Source of the DNA: Synechococcus sp. 1G10
GTDB lineage: Bacteria > Cyanobacteriota > Cyanobacteriia > PCC-6307 > Cyanobiaceae
Length of the DNA stretch: 64,000 bases
Direction of reading: 5' to 3'
Assembly: GCF_002252625.1 (NCBI RefSeq)
Contig: NZ_NQKW01000008.1
Coordinates: forward strand, 106,556-170,555
Of the stretch, positions 32,881 to 39,513 are shown one piece after another (positions within the stretch are counted from its first letter, which is position 1; each line of letters opens with the position of its first letter). The translations under genes were made by a program, and so were the position numbers. The notes beneath the pieces were generated by a model. That model was not told the origin of the DNA, did not search any database, and was given only the letters and a program-made list of their open reading frames with translations.

Positions 32881-33134
32881 GTGCTGGGGCCAGCAGGCGG
32901 CCACCGCTGTCCCCCAAGGAGGGCTGGCTGATCCATGGTCGCCAGGTGTTGCGCTTCCGGCCCTGCCGCTGGGAGCGGGACTACCAGCGGCTGGAAATCA
33001 CCAGCGGAGAGCTGCTCCCCGATCAGGCGATCCCACTGCTGAAACGACGAAAGGAGTTGAGCCGGACAGAAGCCCTGCAGCTCTGGGAACAGAAGCGCAA
33101 GGCGGGCTGGGTGCCCTGCAGCCCTCAGTGGTGA
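32877..33134 (+). CDS. DUF1651 family protein
   Basis: 85 residues from a GTG at 32877 that overlaps the previous stop (GTGA). GWLIHGRQVLRFRPCRWERD, LEITSGELLPDQAIPLLKRR, KELSRTEALQLWEQKRKAGW and the end CSPQW fit DUF1651, a small picocyanobacterial family of unknown function, with its typical K-R-K/R-E-L and W-x-x-C ending. A truncated copy is found at 47301. Confidence 0.8.
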   Translation: MSAGASRRPPLSPKEGWLIHGRQVLRFRPCRWERDYQRLEITSGELLPDQAIPLLKRRKELSRTEALQLWEQKRKAGWVPCSPQW

Positions 33135-33186
33135 TCAGCACCACCCCCAAAACCGATCCATGTCCATCAACCTGAGACCAGAACCG

Positions 33187-33429
33187 ATGGCCACCTCTTC
33201 CCCGATGAGCAACCGCCAGCCAAGGCGCTACCGCCTGGTGGATCAACAGGGCCAGCCGCACTGTGAGCTTGATGAGCACTTCGATTCGATCGAGGAGGCC
33301 TGGGCGTTCGCCACCCGCTGGTGGCACCAGCAGCTACCCGCTGGCGATCCTGACGCTCAGGTCGGCCTTGGCCTGGAGGTGAGCACCGAAAGCGGCAACT
33401 GGCGCACCATTCGCCATCCGCAGGGCTGA
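33187..33429 (+). CDS. Third gene of the DUF1651 cassette
   Basis: 80 residues. RRYRLVDQQGQPHCELDEHF, DSIEEAWAFATRWWHQQL, GLGLEVSTESGNWRTIRHPQ. I prefer the ATG at 33187 because the decayed copy at 47465 keeps an ATG at the equivalent place; a start at 33160 would add nine residues. The Trp-rich region suggests a small beta-sheet protein. Family unnamed; it repeatedly accompanies DUF1651 here. Confidence 0.65.
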   Translation: MATSSPMSNRQPRRYRLVDQQGQPHCELDEHFDSIEEAWAFATRWWHQQLPAGDPDAQVGLGLEVSTESGNWRTIRHPQG

Positions 33430-33539
33430 TCCCACCCCTGTCAGGCCTCAACAAAGGTGGCCACACAGCCCACTCCCCGAGAAGGCGGTCAATATTTCTA
33501 CTGCAGATACAATAGATCGAAGCCGCTGTTGCCTCTCAC

Positions 33540-33719
33540 TTGAAGAAACTTGTTGGACCACTGCGGAGAGCATTGATCTATGGCCTGATTAGCTATTCTG
33601 GGCTTGTTCTGATCAACAACTCAGAGCTGGACCTTTCCAACATGTGGATTGCCTATCTGCCGATGTTTATCGGTGTCTATGTGGTCACGCAGTGGCTGGA
33701 TAAGAAGTTTGGGGGCTGA
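33540..33719 (+). CDS. Possible small two-span membrane protein
   Basis: 59 residues from a TTG at 33540. Two hydrophobic stretches (LIYGLISYSGLVLI and MWIAYLPMFIGVYVV) with a short loop and a basic end (TQWLDKKFGG). TACAAT at 33506 could be a -10 box. It overlaps the 3' end of the UDG-like gene on the other strand by ~100 bases, which weakens the call. No family recognised. Confidence 0.35.
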   Translation: MKKLVGPLRRALIYGLISYSGLVLINNSELDLSNMWIAYLPMFIGVYVVTQWLDKKFGG

Positions 33720-34505
33720 GAGCCTCGGGACTGGACGCGTCTTCATGGACGATCGTTTCCAATCATCAACCGCACGGGTTAGCGCTTCCTTGTTGGCCTT
33801 GAACTGGTCTGCCCTGCCAACGTTGCTGCCCGATGGATGGGGAAAGCCTTGTAGGACAGTGGCCCCTAGTTGCCTGTCACGCAGGGCGTAGTTGACGAAT
33901 TTCTCAACAGCAACACCAAGGGGCACGATCAAAACACCAGCAGGCAGCGAGGCAAGTTCCTCGGCCAATAGCGTGACGAGGATGTTCCGAAAGTAGCCAA
34001 TGCTAAGTGCGTCTGGCTGATGCCCGCCATAGTTCTTCCACTCCCCCTTCTTGAGGCAAAACACAGGGTAGCGCAGCGCAGATGTTGAGTGAAAGCGGGG
34101 ATCAGGCTTCCCGAGAATGTCTGCGGTGGTCTGGATATTGAACGCCTTGTTCACACCGAGCTGATCAAGCATCTTGACTAGGTTTGTCCGCATTGACCCA
34201 GCAAATGCTGCCTGCGAGTGGGCTTGTTTACAGGCTGTGCTGTAGCCCAGGCCTTCCGCGAGTGCCTGTCTGGCAACGGAGTAAGCGGCAACGGTTTGTG
34301 TCCAGCCAGGAGTGATACCGACAAGGGCAATCCTGGCGCTTATGTTGATGTGATCGAACGGCGCCCATGCTGCCATTAAGTTCTTGTCTTGGTAGAGAAT
34401 AAGCTCGTGTCGAATTGAGCCTGGGCTGCTCGGCACTCCATCAGCGAGGAGGTGGTAAAGGTCGGTGCTGTCAATGGTGCCAAGGGTGCGGCTGCAGTTC
34501 TTCAA
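33621..34505 (-). CDS. Uracil-DNA glycosylase-fold protein
   Basis: 294 residues from a TTG at 34505 that overlaps the previous micro-gene stop (TTGA). ARIALVGITPGWTQTVAAYS is the motif-A region (where GxxPG is usual), and VLQGFPHPSGSNVGRA the motif-B HPSxxN region. Between them lie SALRYPVFCLKKGEWKNYGG and LLAEELASLPAGVLIVPLGV. This matches the broad UDG-like superfamily but not one named family, and the catalytic Asp/Glu of motif A is replaced. Its place at the end of a coupled nuclease operon suggests a role in recognising altered DNA bases. Confidence 0.6.
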   Translation of the reverse strand: MKNCSRTLGTIDSTDLYHLLADGVPSSPGSIRHELILYQDKNLMAAWAPFDHINISARIALVGITPGWTQTVAAYSVARQALAEGLGYSTACKQAHSQAAFAGSMRTNLVKMLDQLGVNKAFNIQTTADILGKPDPRFHSTSALRYPVFCLKKGEWKNYGGHQPDALSIGYFRNILVTLLAEELASLPAGVLIVPLGVAVEKFVNYALRDRQLGATVLQGFPHPSGSNVGRADQFKANKEALTRAVDDWKRSSMKTRPVPRLSAPKLLIQPLRDHIDTDKHRQIGNPHVGKVQL

Positions 34506-34576
34506 GAGTCCGGCCCCTTCACACCCGTTGGCGGCACCGGGTCAAGTGGTGGCGGGTCGGGGTTCTCGCCCATCAT
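34502..34576 (-). CDS. 24-residue micro-gene in the coupled operon
   Basis: From ATG 34576 the codons read MMGENPDPPPLDPVPP and continue to a TGA whose last bases are part of the TTG start of the next gene. Pro-rich and unrecognised. Its start overlaps the stop of the preceding micro-gene by one base. It may be a real peptide or a translational relay into the UDG-like gene; a former N-terminal exon broken by a shift is also possible. Confidence 0.4.
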   Translation of the reverse strand: MMGENPDPPPLDPVPPTGVKGPDS

Positions 34577-34683
34577 CAGATCGTGGTTGTATCCGCGCAC
34601 GCAAGCTTCCTTTCGATCAACGCAGCGTCGGGCATGCCAGAGCGTAGGGCCCGCAGCTCCTCAATGCTCAATGGACTATCCAT
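34576..34683 (-). CDS. 35-residue micro-gene in the coupled operon
   Basis: MDSPLSIEELRALRSGMPDA then ALIERKLACADTTTI. The ATG at 34683 overlaps the upstream stop by one base (TGATG), and the stop at 34576 overlaps the next start the same way. Helical and plausible as a peptide, but no family is known. Confidence 0.45.
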   Translation of the reverse strand: MDSPLSIEELRALRSGMPDAALIERKLACADTTTI

Positions 34684-34889
34684 CAGCATCCGCTCCCTTC
34701 CCAAGCCTCGCGCATCTGCCCCAGCTCATCGAAGGGGCAAGTCACCATCAGTGCCTCCCTGCACTGACCGATCTTCTCCTTCTCGCCTGGGTCGGTCGCG
34801 TTCTCGTACAGCCTCCGCAGCCGCACCGCCTTGGTGGTGTGCGACAGGTCCGACTGCAAGAGCCGTATAGCGTCCTCAGATGTGCTCAT
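34683..34889 (-). CDS. Small helical protein in the coupled operon
   Basis: 68 residues from the ATG at 34889, which follows GAGGG at good distance; a longer frame to 34925 would overlap the upstream gene by 32 bases. MSTSEDAIRLLQSDLSHTTK, AVRLRRLYENATDPGEKEKI, GQCREALMVTCPFDELGQMR. All helical and charged. It starts 4 bases after the HNH-like gene stop. Function unknown. Confidence 0.55.
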   Translation of the reverse strand: MSTSEDAIRLLQSDLSHTTKAVRLRRLYENATDPGEKEKIGQCREALMVTCPFDELGQMREAWEGSGC

Positions 34890-34893
34890 TTCA

Positions 34894-35334
34894 TCAACCC
34901 TCTCCAATGACATTAGGATTGTCACGGTTGTGCTCGATGAACGACTGGCAGAGCCGGTACATCTCAGAAGGGGTCATATCGTGCTTGGAATCGTTCACCC
35001 CCCACCCGCAGATCACGAAGTCTGGCGCGGCATTGGCGATACGGTGGTCAATAGTGGGTAGCAGTCTGAACTCCCGCTTATAGGCACCACGGCGTTTCTT
35101 CGATTCCGTATTGTCGTAAGTGCCGATCAGGCCCCAGACGAGTTTTTCGCCGGTCCAGTGATCGAGCCCGTTGGAGGCGACAACGGCTTCGTGGATGGCT
35201 TGGGCATACTCAGCCCGAGAGGCCTCGCCACCACGCTTCTTATCGCGCTTATGGAGAGCGGCTGCCTTGCGTGTCACCCAAAGGTCGTACTTGGCCTGCA
35301 CCACCTGATTCAGCAGCCAGTCTGGTGCGTTCAT
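34894..35334 (-). CDS. HNH-like endonuclease protein
   Basis: 146 residues from the ATG at 35334, overlapping the PD-(D/E)XK gene stop by four bases. N-terminal helix APDWLLNQVVQAKYDLWVTR, then EASRAEYAQAIHEAVVASNG, and a C-terminal region LLPTIDHRIANAAPDFVICG followed by GVNDSKHDMTPSEMYRLCQS. D-H, then N-x2-K spaced as in HNH domains, with a Cys before, suggests a variant HNH metal site. Other residues of the family are weak. With its nuclease neighbour it may form a two-subunit DNA-cutting unit. Confidence 0.5.
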   Translation of the reverse strand: MNAPDWLLNQVVQAKYDLWVTRKAAALHKRDKKRGGEASRAEYAQAIHEAVVASNGLDHWTGEKLVWGLIGTYDNTESKKRRGAYKREFRLLPTIDHRIANAAPDFVICGWGVNDSKHDMTPSEMYRLCQSFIEHNRDNPNVIGEG

Positions 35335-35843
35335 GCTGGTGGGTTCTCCAGCTTCTGCTTTAAAAGTTCCCAGTTGTTCTCGTAGTCGTTGTCGTCGTCG
35401 TAGAACCAGAAATTGCGGATAGTAGTGTCCGTTCGAATCGTCCGCTTTTCCTCTGGGCCGGCTGAAATCCAATCAGAATGCTCCCTGGAGCAATCCTCGG
35501 CAACCACCTCGCTTGGCACCAGGAAGAAGCGAGGCAGGGTGCCGATTGTGCCTAGGTGAACGAAGCAATAGACGAGATTGTGAGCGCCGATCTGCTCTGC
35601 TCTGTTAGTGAGGGTCCAACACCACCAGGGGCGCCTGGTGCGCGCCCGCATGGCATCGGATGCGGTCTTTACCTCCACCTTGAGCATGTAGCCCGACTCC
35701 TGATCAACAACAAGGATGTCCATCCCTTTGGTGTTGCCGAGGGTTGGATGTCCACTGTACCCACGCTGGAGTAGCTGAGCAAGGACATGGAACTCACCTG
35801 CCATGCCGACTTCGTTGAGTGTCCCCTTCTTTGAAGTGGTCAT
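35331..35843 (-). CDS. PD-(D/E)XK nuclease-like protein
   Basis: 170 residues. NEVGMAGEFHVLAQLLQRGY supplies the leading Glu, TKGMDILVVDQESGYMLKVE VKTAS (written in two pieces) the catalytic Asp and the E-V-K pair, and a helix with TRRPWWCWTLTNRAEQIG the usual Gln-like follow-up. The C-terminal part reads LPRFFLVPSEVVAEDCSREH. The order matches small restriction-like nucleases. First gene of the coupled leftward operon; no methyltransferase is nearby, so it does not look like a standard restriction-modification system. Confidence 0.7.
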   Translation of the reverse strand: MTTSKKGTLNEVGMAGEFHVLAQLLQRGYSGHPTLGNTKGMDILVVDQESGYMLKVEVKTASDAMRARTRRPWWCWTLTNRAEQIGAHNLVYCFVHLGTIGTLPRFFLVPSEVVAEDCSREHSDWISAGPEEKRTIRTDTTIRNFWFYDDDNDYENNWELLKQKLENPPA

Positions 35844-36011
35844 TTCAGAAGCTCGGTGACGATAGTGCCTGTGAAAGCCATAAGTTGCCCCTTTTCGCGA
35901 TACTATTAATAATCCATCTGACTCGCATATGGCAACAATCCGATAGGGTCATATCTATGTAAGATCTGGATGCTGCTGTAACCGTTGGAATCATAATGGT
36001 TATTCGGGGAG

Positions 36012-36203
36012 ATGTTACCTGAGAGGCAAATTGAACGGCTCGTCATAGAAATGGACAGCCCGCAGGCCGACCGATTACCACCAGGGGCTTGGCTAATGGG
36101 TCGGCAAATGGCCGGCCGCCTCTGGGAACACTTACGGGGAACCTGCAAGATCACCATGCCCAACCTCGCCGACGCTGACCGCCTCGAACGCCTGACCGCC
36201 TGA
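36012..36203 (+). CDS. Possible 63-residue protein
   Basis: MLPERQIERLVIEMDSPQAD, RLPPGAWLMGRQMAGRLWEH, LRGTCKITMPNLADADRLER. A GGGGAG run sits directly before the ATG. Helical with no family recognised. Its 3' end runs into an 8-base tandem repeat that carries the stop, so the original C-terminus may be lost. Confidence 0.35.
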   Translation: MLPERQIERLVIEMDSPQADRLPPGAWLMGRQMAGRLWEHLRGTCKITMPNLADADRLERLTA

Positions 36204-36240
36204 CCGCCTGACCGCCTGACCGCCTGACCGCCTGACCGCC
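36191..36240. repeat. Tandem 8-base repeat, six copies
   Basis: CCTGACCG is repeated six times without gaps plus two further bases. Each unit contains TGA in one frame, so it closes the frame of the 63-residue gene. Probably slippage-prone; not a CRISPR array because there are no spacers. Confidence 0.8.
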
Positions 36241-36402
36241 ACCATGACGGCACTGGTATTCGAGCCTGAGCAGATCGCGGCACTGAACTGTGAGAAGGCT
36301 GCCAGGGGTGGGCTCAAGGCCTCAGGCGCTGTGGGCGTGATGCTGAGCTTCCCGGAGCGTGCGGTCCGCTGGCGCAGGGCACGTTGCAGGAAAACCAGCT
36401 CA

Positions 36403-37128
36403 TCAAAGACTGGCTGCGTCTTGCTTTCGCATCGCCTCGGCCACCTCAGGAAAGTGCTTTTCGATGCATGCTTCGCACACCCCATGGGTGAAGGCCACAT
36501 CGGAGTGCTGTTTGATGAAGGTCTCCACGCTTGACCAGTAGCCGGCGTCGTTGCGGATCGCCTTGCAATACGAACAGATCGGGATGAGCTCTTCGATCAG
36601 GTTGATCTTCTCCAGGGCCAGAGCCAGCCGGGCGGACACCCGCCGCAGCTCCAGCTGGCTCACGACCTGGCGGGCGATCCCCTCCAGGGCCTTGATCTGG
36701 GCGGCGCTCAGTTCCCTCGGTTCATGGTCGATCACGCAAAGGGTGCCCAGGGGCAAGGCCTCTGGCGATAGCAATGGAACGCCCGCATAGAAGCGGATGT
36801 TGGGCTCAGAGGTCACCAGGGGATTGGCGGCGAAGCGTGAATCGAGGTGGGTGTCCTCAACCACCAGGATCTTGTCTTCGAGAATGGCGTGGGCACAGAA
36901 GGAGACGTCCCGGCTGGTTCCCGTGGCCTCCAGGCCGAACTTCGATTTGAACCACTGACGGTCAGAGTCGACCAGGCTGATCAGGGCGATGGGAACGTCG
37001 CAGACGTAGGCCGCCAGTGCCGTCAGATCGTCGTAGGCCCGCTCGGGCGGTGTGTCGAGGATGCGGTAATCGCGAAGGGCTTCAAGCCGCTCTTCCTCTC
37101 GCTCGCTCCGTGGCGCCTTCATGGGCAT
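36403..37128 (-). CDS. GAF-domain signalling protein with Cys-rich tail
   Basis: 241 residues from the ATG at 37128 (an upstream start at 37209 would add a Glu/Gly-rich leader). GAF domain: RILDTPPERAYDDLTALAAY, VCDVPIALISLVDSDRQWFK, DVSFCAHAILEDKILVVEDT, FYAGVPLLSPEALPLGTLCV. The C-terminal ~60 residues (LIPICSYCKAIRNDAGYWSS, FTHGVCEACIEKHFPEVAEA) are the C-x2-C domain that often ends response regulators and phytochrome-like kinases. There is no kinase or output domain, so it would act as a sensor partner in the cytoplasm. Confidence 0.85.
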   Translation of the reverse strand: MPMKAPRSEREEERLEALRDYRILDTPPERAYDDLTALAAYVCDVPIALISLVDSDRQWFKSKFGLEATGTSRDVSFCAHAILEDKILVVEDTHLDSRFAANPLVTSEPNIRFYAGVPLLSPEALPLGTLCVIDHEPRELSAAQIKALEGIARQVVSQLELRRVSARLALALEKINLIEELIPICSYCKAIRNDAGYWSSVETFIKQHSDVAFTHGVCEACIEKHFPEVAEAMRKQDAASL

Positions 37129-37277
37129 CAAACCGAAGGATCCAGGCGTCCCTTGGCCCCATTGTCGGGGCCACTCCTCCGGCTCAGGAGCGGCTTCACG
37201 TTTCCTCACCCCTCCCCATCCCCGAACAGGGCATCACTCCGTCCGCTCGGGCTTTGTGAGGAGTAAATTTCGTTGTG

Positions 37278-37463
37278 ATGGAGCACCTGAACTGGGGATA
37301 CATCCAATTAGGGCTGCTGGCCCTTGCTTTCGGTGGTCTGCAGGTCTGGTGGATCAGCAGCACTCTGAGGACACGAGGCCTCGCCAGACCCCTGAGCGCC
37401 AAGGGTTTCCGCAGATCTTTGGAACGGATTTTGAGAAGGACCAGGCGCCATCCGATTGATTGA
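37278..37463 (+). CDS. Small single-span membrane protein
   Basis: 61 residues from the ATG at 37278. MEHLNWGYIQLGLLALAFGG then LQVWWISSTLRTRGLARPLS: one membrane segment with an Arg-rich cytoplasmic tail (RRSLERILRRTRRHPID). It diverges from the GAF gene with a ~150-base gap. No family assigned; small proteins of this build are common in picocyanobacteria. Confidence 0.5.
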   Translation: MEHLNWGYIQLGLLALAFGGLQVWWISSTLRTRGLARPLSAKGFRRSLERILRRTRRHPID

Positions 37464-37515
37464 GCGGCAGCAGGACCGGACTCATGGTAGGATTGTAAAG
37501 ATTTTATAAGCTTGT

Positions 37516-37815
37516 ATGTTCAGGGCACTCTTCGGCTTTCTCTTTGCGGCGGTCATGTTTGTCCAGGTTCCTCAATGGGACAACGATTGGACAAAGTGCT
37601 CTGTGTCAGTTCCCGACACTGCCTGTCACTGGTATGTCGTGAATCCAGACAACACTTTTGGTAAGGGATTCAGTTGGATCACTGCTCCAAAATATGACTT
37701 TGAAGCACTTCAAGACATTGCAGCTCAGCATGAAGTGACAGTCGCTAACGGTTATCAAACTACGGTGGAATTGATGAATGCAAGCTCTGACGTCAAATAC
37801 GGCGATGATTACTGA
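37516..37815 (+). CDS. Small exported protein
   Basis: 99 residues. Signal-peptide-like start (MFRALFGFLFAAVMFVQVPQ). The mature part has two Cys (WTKCSVSVPDTACHWYVV) that may form a disulfide. AT-rich relative to its neighbours. Not recognised. Confidence 0.5.
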   Translation: MFRALFGFLFAAVMFVQVPQWDNDWTKCSVSVPDTACHWYVVNPDNTFGKGFSWITAPKYDFEALQDIAAQHEVTVANGYQTTVELMNASSDVKYGDDY

Positions 37816-38061
37816 TCGATAACAAGTTCGACATTAAGTTCTCCAAATATTTTGATTGAGCTTATAAATCTAGCCCTGATATTCAAAGTTCAAAGATTTG
37901 TTGTCGTAAAGCAGATAGCCTTGAAATGGTTTCTGGGCGAACGCAGAGAAGCCGAGCAGTGGAGTTGTTGAACCCCTGCCAGCATCAGCGGCAGGCCAAG
38001 ATCATTCCGTTCATCAAGACACCAAAAGACTCAGTTGCATAGGCCCCAAGGCTCGCGCTGT

Positions 38062-38586
38062 TCAGCTCTTAACGTTGATGGGCTGTTTCCAAGGAGTGCG
38101 CCCCCAGGGCTTGAGAAAAGAGATGAACACAACGGCCAACTGCAGCAGAACCTGAACGCCACCCCCCACCAGCCCCTGGAACCAGGTTGTCCAGTAGATC
38201 GAATCCGCAGGTATCTCAGGCATGTTGAGCCCTGCGACCAAAGCCGCGTTGCTGTCGAGCCAGGGACCCAAGGCCACTGTGCCAAAAAAGATCAATGACA
38301 CCGTGACCAGGCCCTTGATCACCACCCACCAGTGCTTGAAATACCCCCACGGTGTGATGGCACAAAGCACAAGACCGCTCAGGAGGCTCAGCGAGGCACA
38401 AGGAATGATCACGACGTCGTCCAAGAACTTGCTCAGTTCAGCGACCACCACCTGCGTGGGGAAGGCCCGCTCGGTCTGGCCGAACTGAACCAACACCAAC
38501 AGGCCCGCCGACACGGCCCAAGTCAGGGAGATCACCACATGCGTGGAGATGATCCACAACCGCCCGGTGACCGACACTTTCCACAC
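38062..38586 (-). CDS. DUF2269-like integral membrane protein
   Basis: 174 residues with four hydrophobic segments: LWIISTHVVISLTWAVSAGL, VIIPCASLSLLSGLVLCAIT, HWWVVIKGLVTVSLIFFGTV and WFQGLVGGGVQVLLQLAVVF. This pattern, including the conserved Trp in the third segment, fits DUF2269. Plasma membrane protein of unknown function. No operon partner nearby. Confidence 0.6.
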   Translation of the reverse strand: MWKVSVTGRLWIISTHVVISLTWAVSAGLLVLVQFGQTERAFPTQVVVAELSKFLDDVVIIPCASLSLLSGLVLCAITPWGYFKHWWVVIKGLVTVSLIFFGTVALGPWLDSNAALVAGLNMPEIPADSIYWTTWFQGLVGGGVQVLLQLAVVFISFLKPWGRTPWKQPINVKS

Positions 38587-38701
38587 GAAAGGCAGTTGCT
38601 CAAATACGGCGGCACCCTACCCAGAACCGGCCCTGGCCTCCCACCAACCCCCAAGGGAATGGCGATGATGTCCCTCGGTTGCCTTCTGCTGAAGCGGGCG
38701 A

Positions 38702-39493
38702 TCAGCCCAGAAAGGGATCCAGGAAGCCCAGCGGCCTGGCCATGGTTTCCGAGAAGCCGAGAATGCCGCGGTCCCGGTAGCTGTACAGAAGCGTGTCGTC
38801 GGCCTCCAGCAGGAAGGTGCCGCCCCGCTGGGTGAGGAAGTCGTCGCGGGGCACGTAGGTGCGCCAGTGGCCCAGCACTTCGCTCATGTTGCGCAGCCGC
38901 ACCGTGGCTAGCTCGAAGGGCCGCTGGAATCCAGTCCCGCCCGCCTTGGCAAAGAAGGAACCCTGAATCGGCGGCAGGGGGCCCGCCTGGATGGTCTCGT
39001 CGTCGGCGATGCGCTGGGGCGCGCTGCGATCGCCCGTGTAGCCCCGCAGCACCTCGGCCAGGGTGCCGGGGGAGCCGATGCCGGCGCACATCAGCAGCAG
39101 GTTCGGCCAGGGGCCTCCGATCTGCCCGAGGCCCTCATAGAGCCCCAGGGCCCGATGCAGGTGTGGATCCGGATCCACCAGAAGTCGTTCGATCGGAAAG
39201 CCGGTGAAAGTGCAGAACCGTTGGCGACTCGCCTCATCACCGATGCCGATCGCCAGCACGGCGATGCCGGCGGCCTCCAGCTGCGGCCAAGCAGCCACCA
39301 GGGCCTGGGCGTATTCAATGCTGTCGAAATCCCCCAGCTGTGGGAACAGCAGCACCAGCCGGCGGCGGCCCCGACCCATCCCCTCCACCTCCGCCAGCCG
39401 CTCAAGCAGCGCAGCGGCTGCCATCGGCCTTGCCCCGGCGCCAGCAGAACCTGTGGTGGTCTCGGTGGTGGACACGGGGATCTGGGTGGTCAT
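38702..39493 (-). CDS. Peroxiredoxin-like (AhpC/TSA-type) protein
   Basis: 263 residues. RRRLVLLFPQLGDFDSIEYA, AGIAVLAIGIGDEASRQRFC, FPIERLLVDPDPHLHRALGL and the C-terminal RGGTFLLEADDTLLYSYRDR give a thioredoxin-like fold of the peroxiredoxin-like family. The usual catalytic P-x3-T-x-x-C is not present at the expected site; FPQLGDFDS occupies that position. So its redox activity is uncertain. It diverges from the P450 gene with only 20 bases between starts, suggesting shared regulation. Confidence 0.65.
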   Translation of the reverse strand: MTTQIPVSTTETTTGSAGAGARPMAAAALLERLAEVEGMGRGRRRLVLLFPQLGDFDSIEYAQALVAAWPQLEAAGIAVLAIGIGDEASRQRFCTFTGFPIERLLVDPDPHLHRALGLYEGLGQIGGPWPNLLLMCAGIGSPGTLAEVLRGYTGDRSAPQRIADDETIQAGPLPPIQGSFFAKAGGTGFQRPFELATVRLRNMSEVLGHWRTYVPRDDFLTQRGGTFLLEADDTLLYSYRDRGILGFSETMARPLGFLDPFLG

Positions 39494-39513
39494 GGAACTT
39501 CCATCGTGGCGCG

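Noticed and set aside
35331..35843. Standard type II restriction-modification system
   Set aside because: No methyltransferase or specificity gene is found anywhere in the operon or nearby.
36191..36240. CRISPR array or coding repeat
   Set aside because: Units are 8 bases with no spacers, and TGA recurs in one frame.
36241..36540. Rightward frame over the end of the GAF gene
   Set aside because: Most of it is antisense to the GAF gene; the first ~40 codons have no recognisable content.
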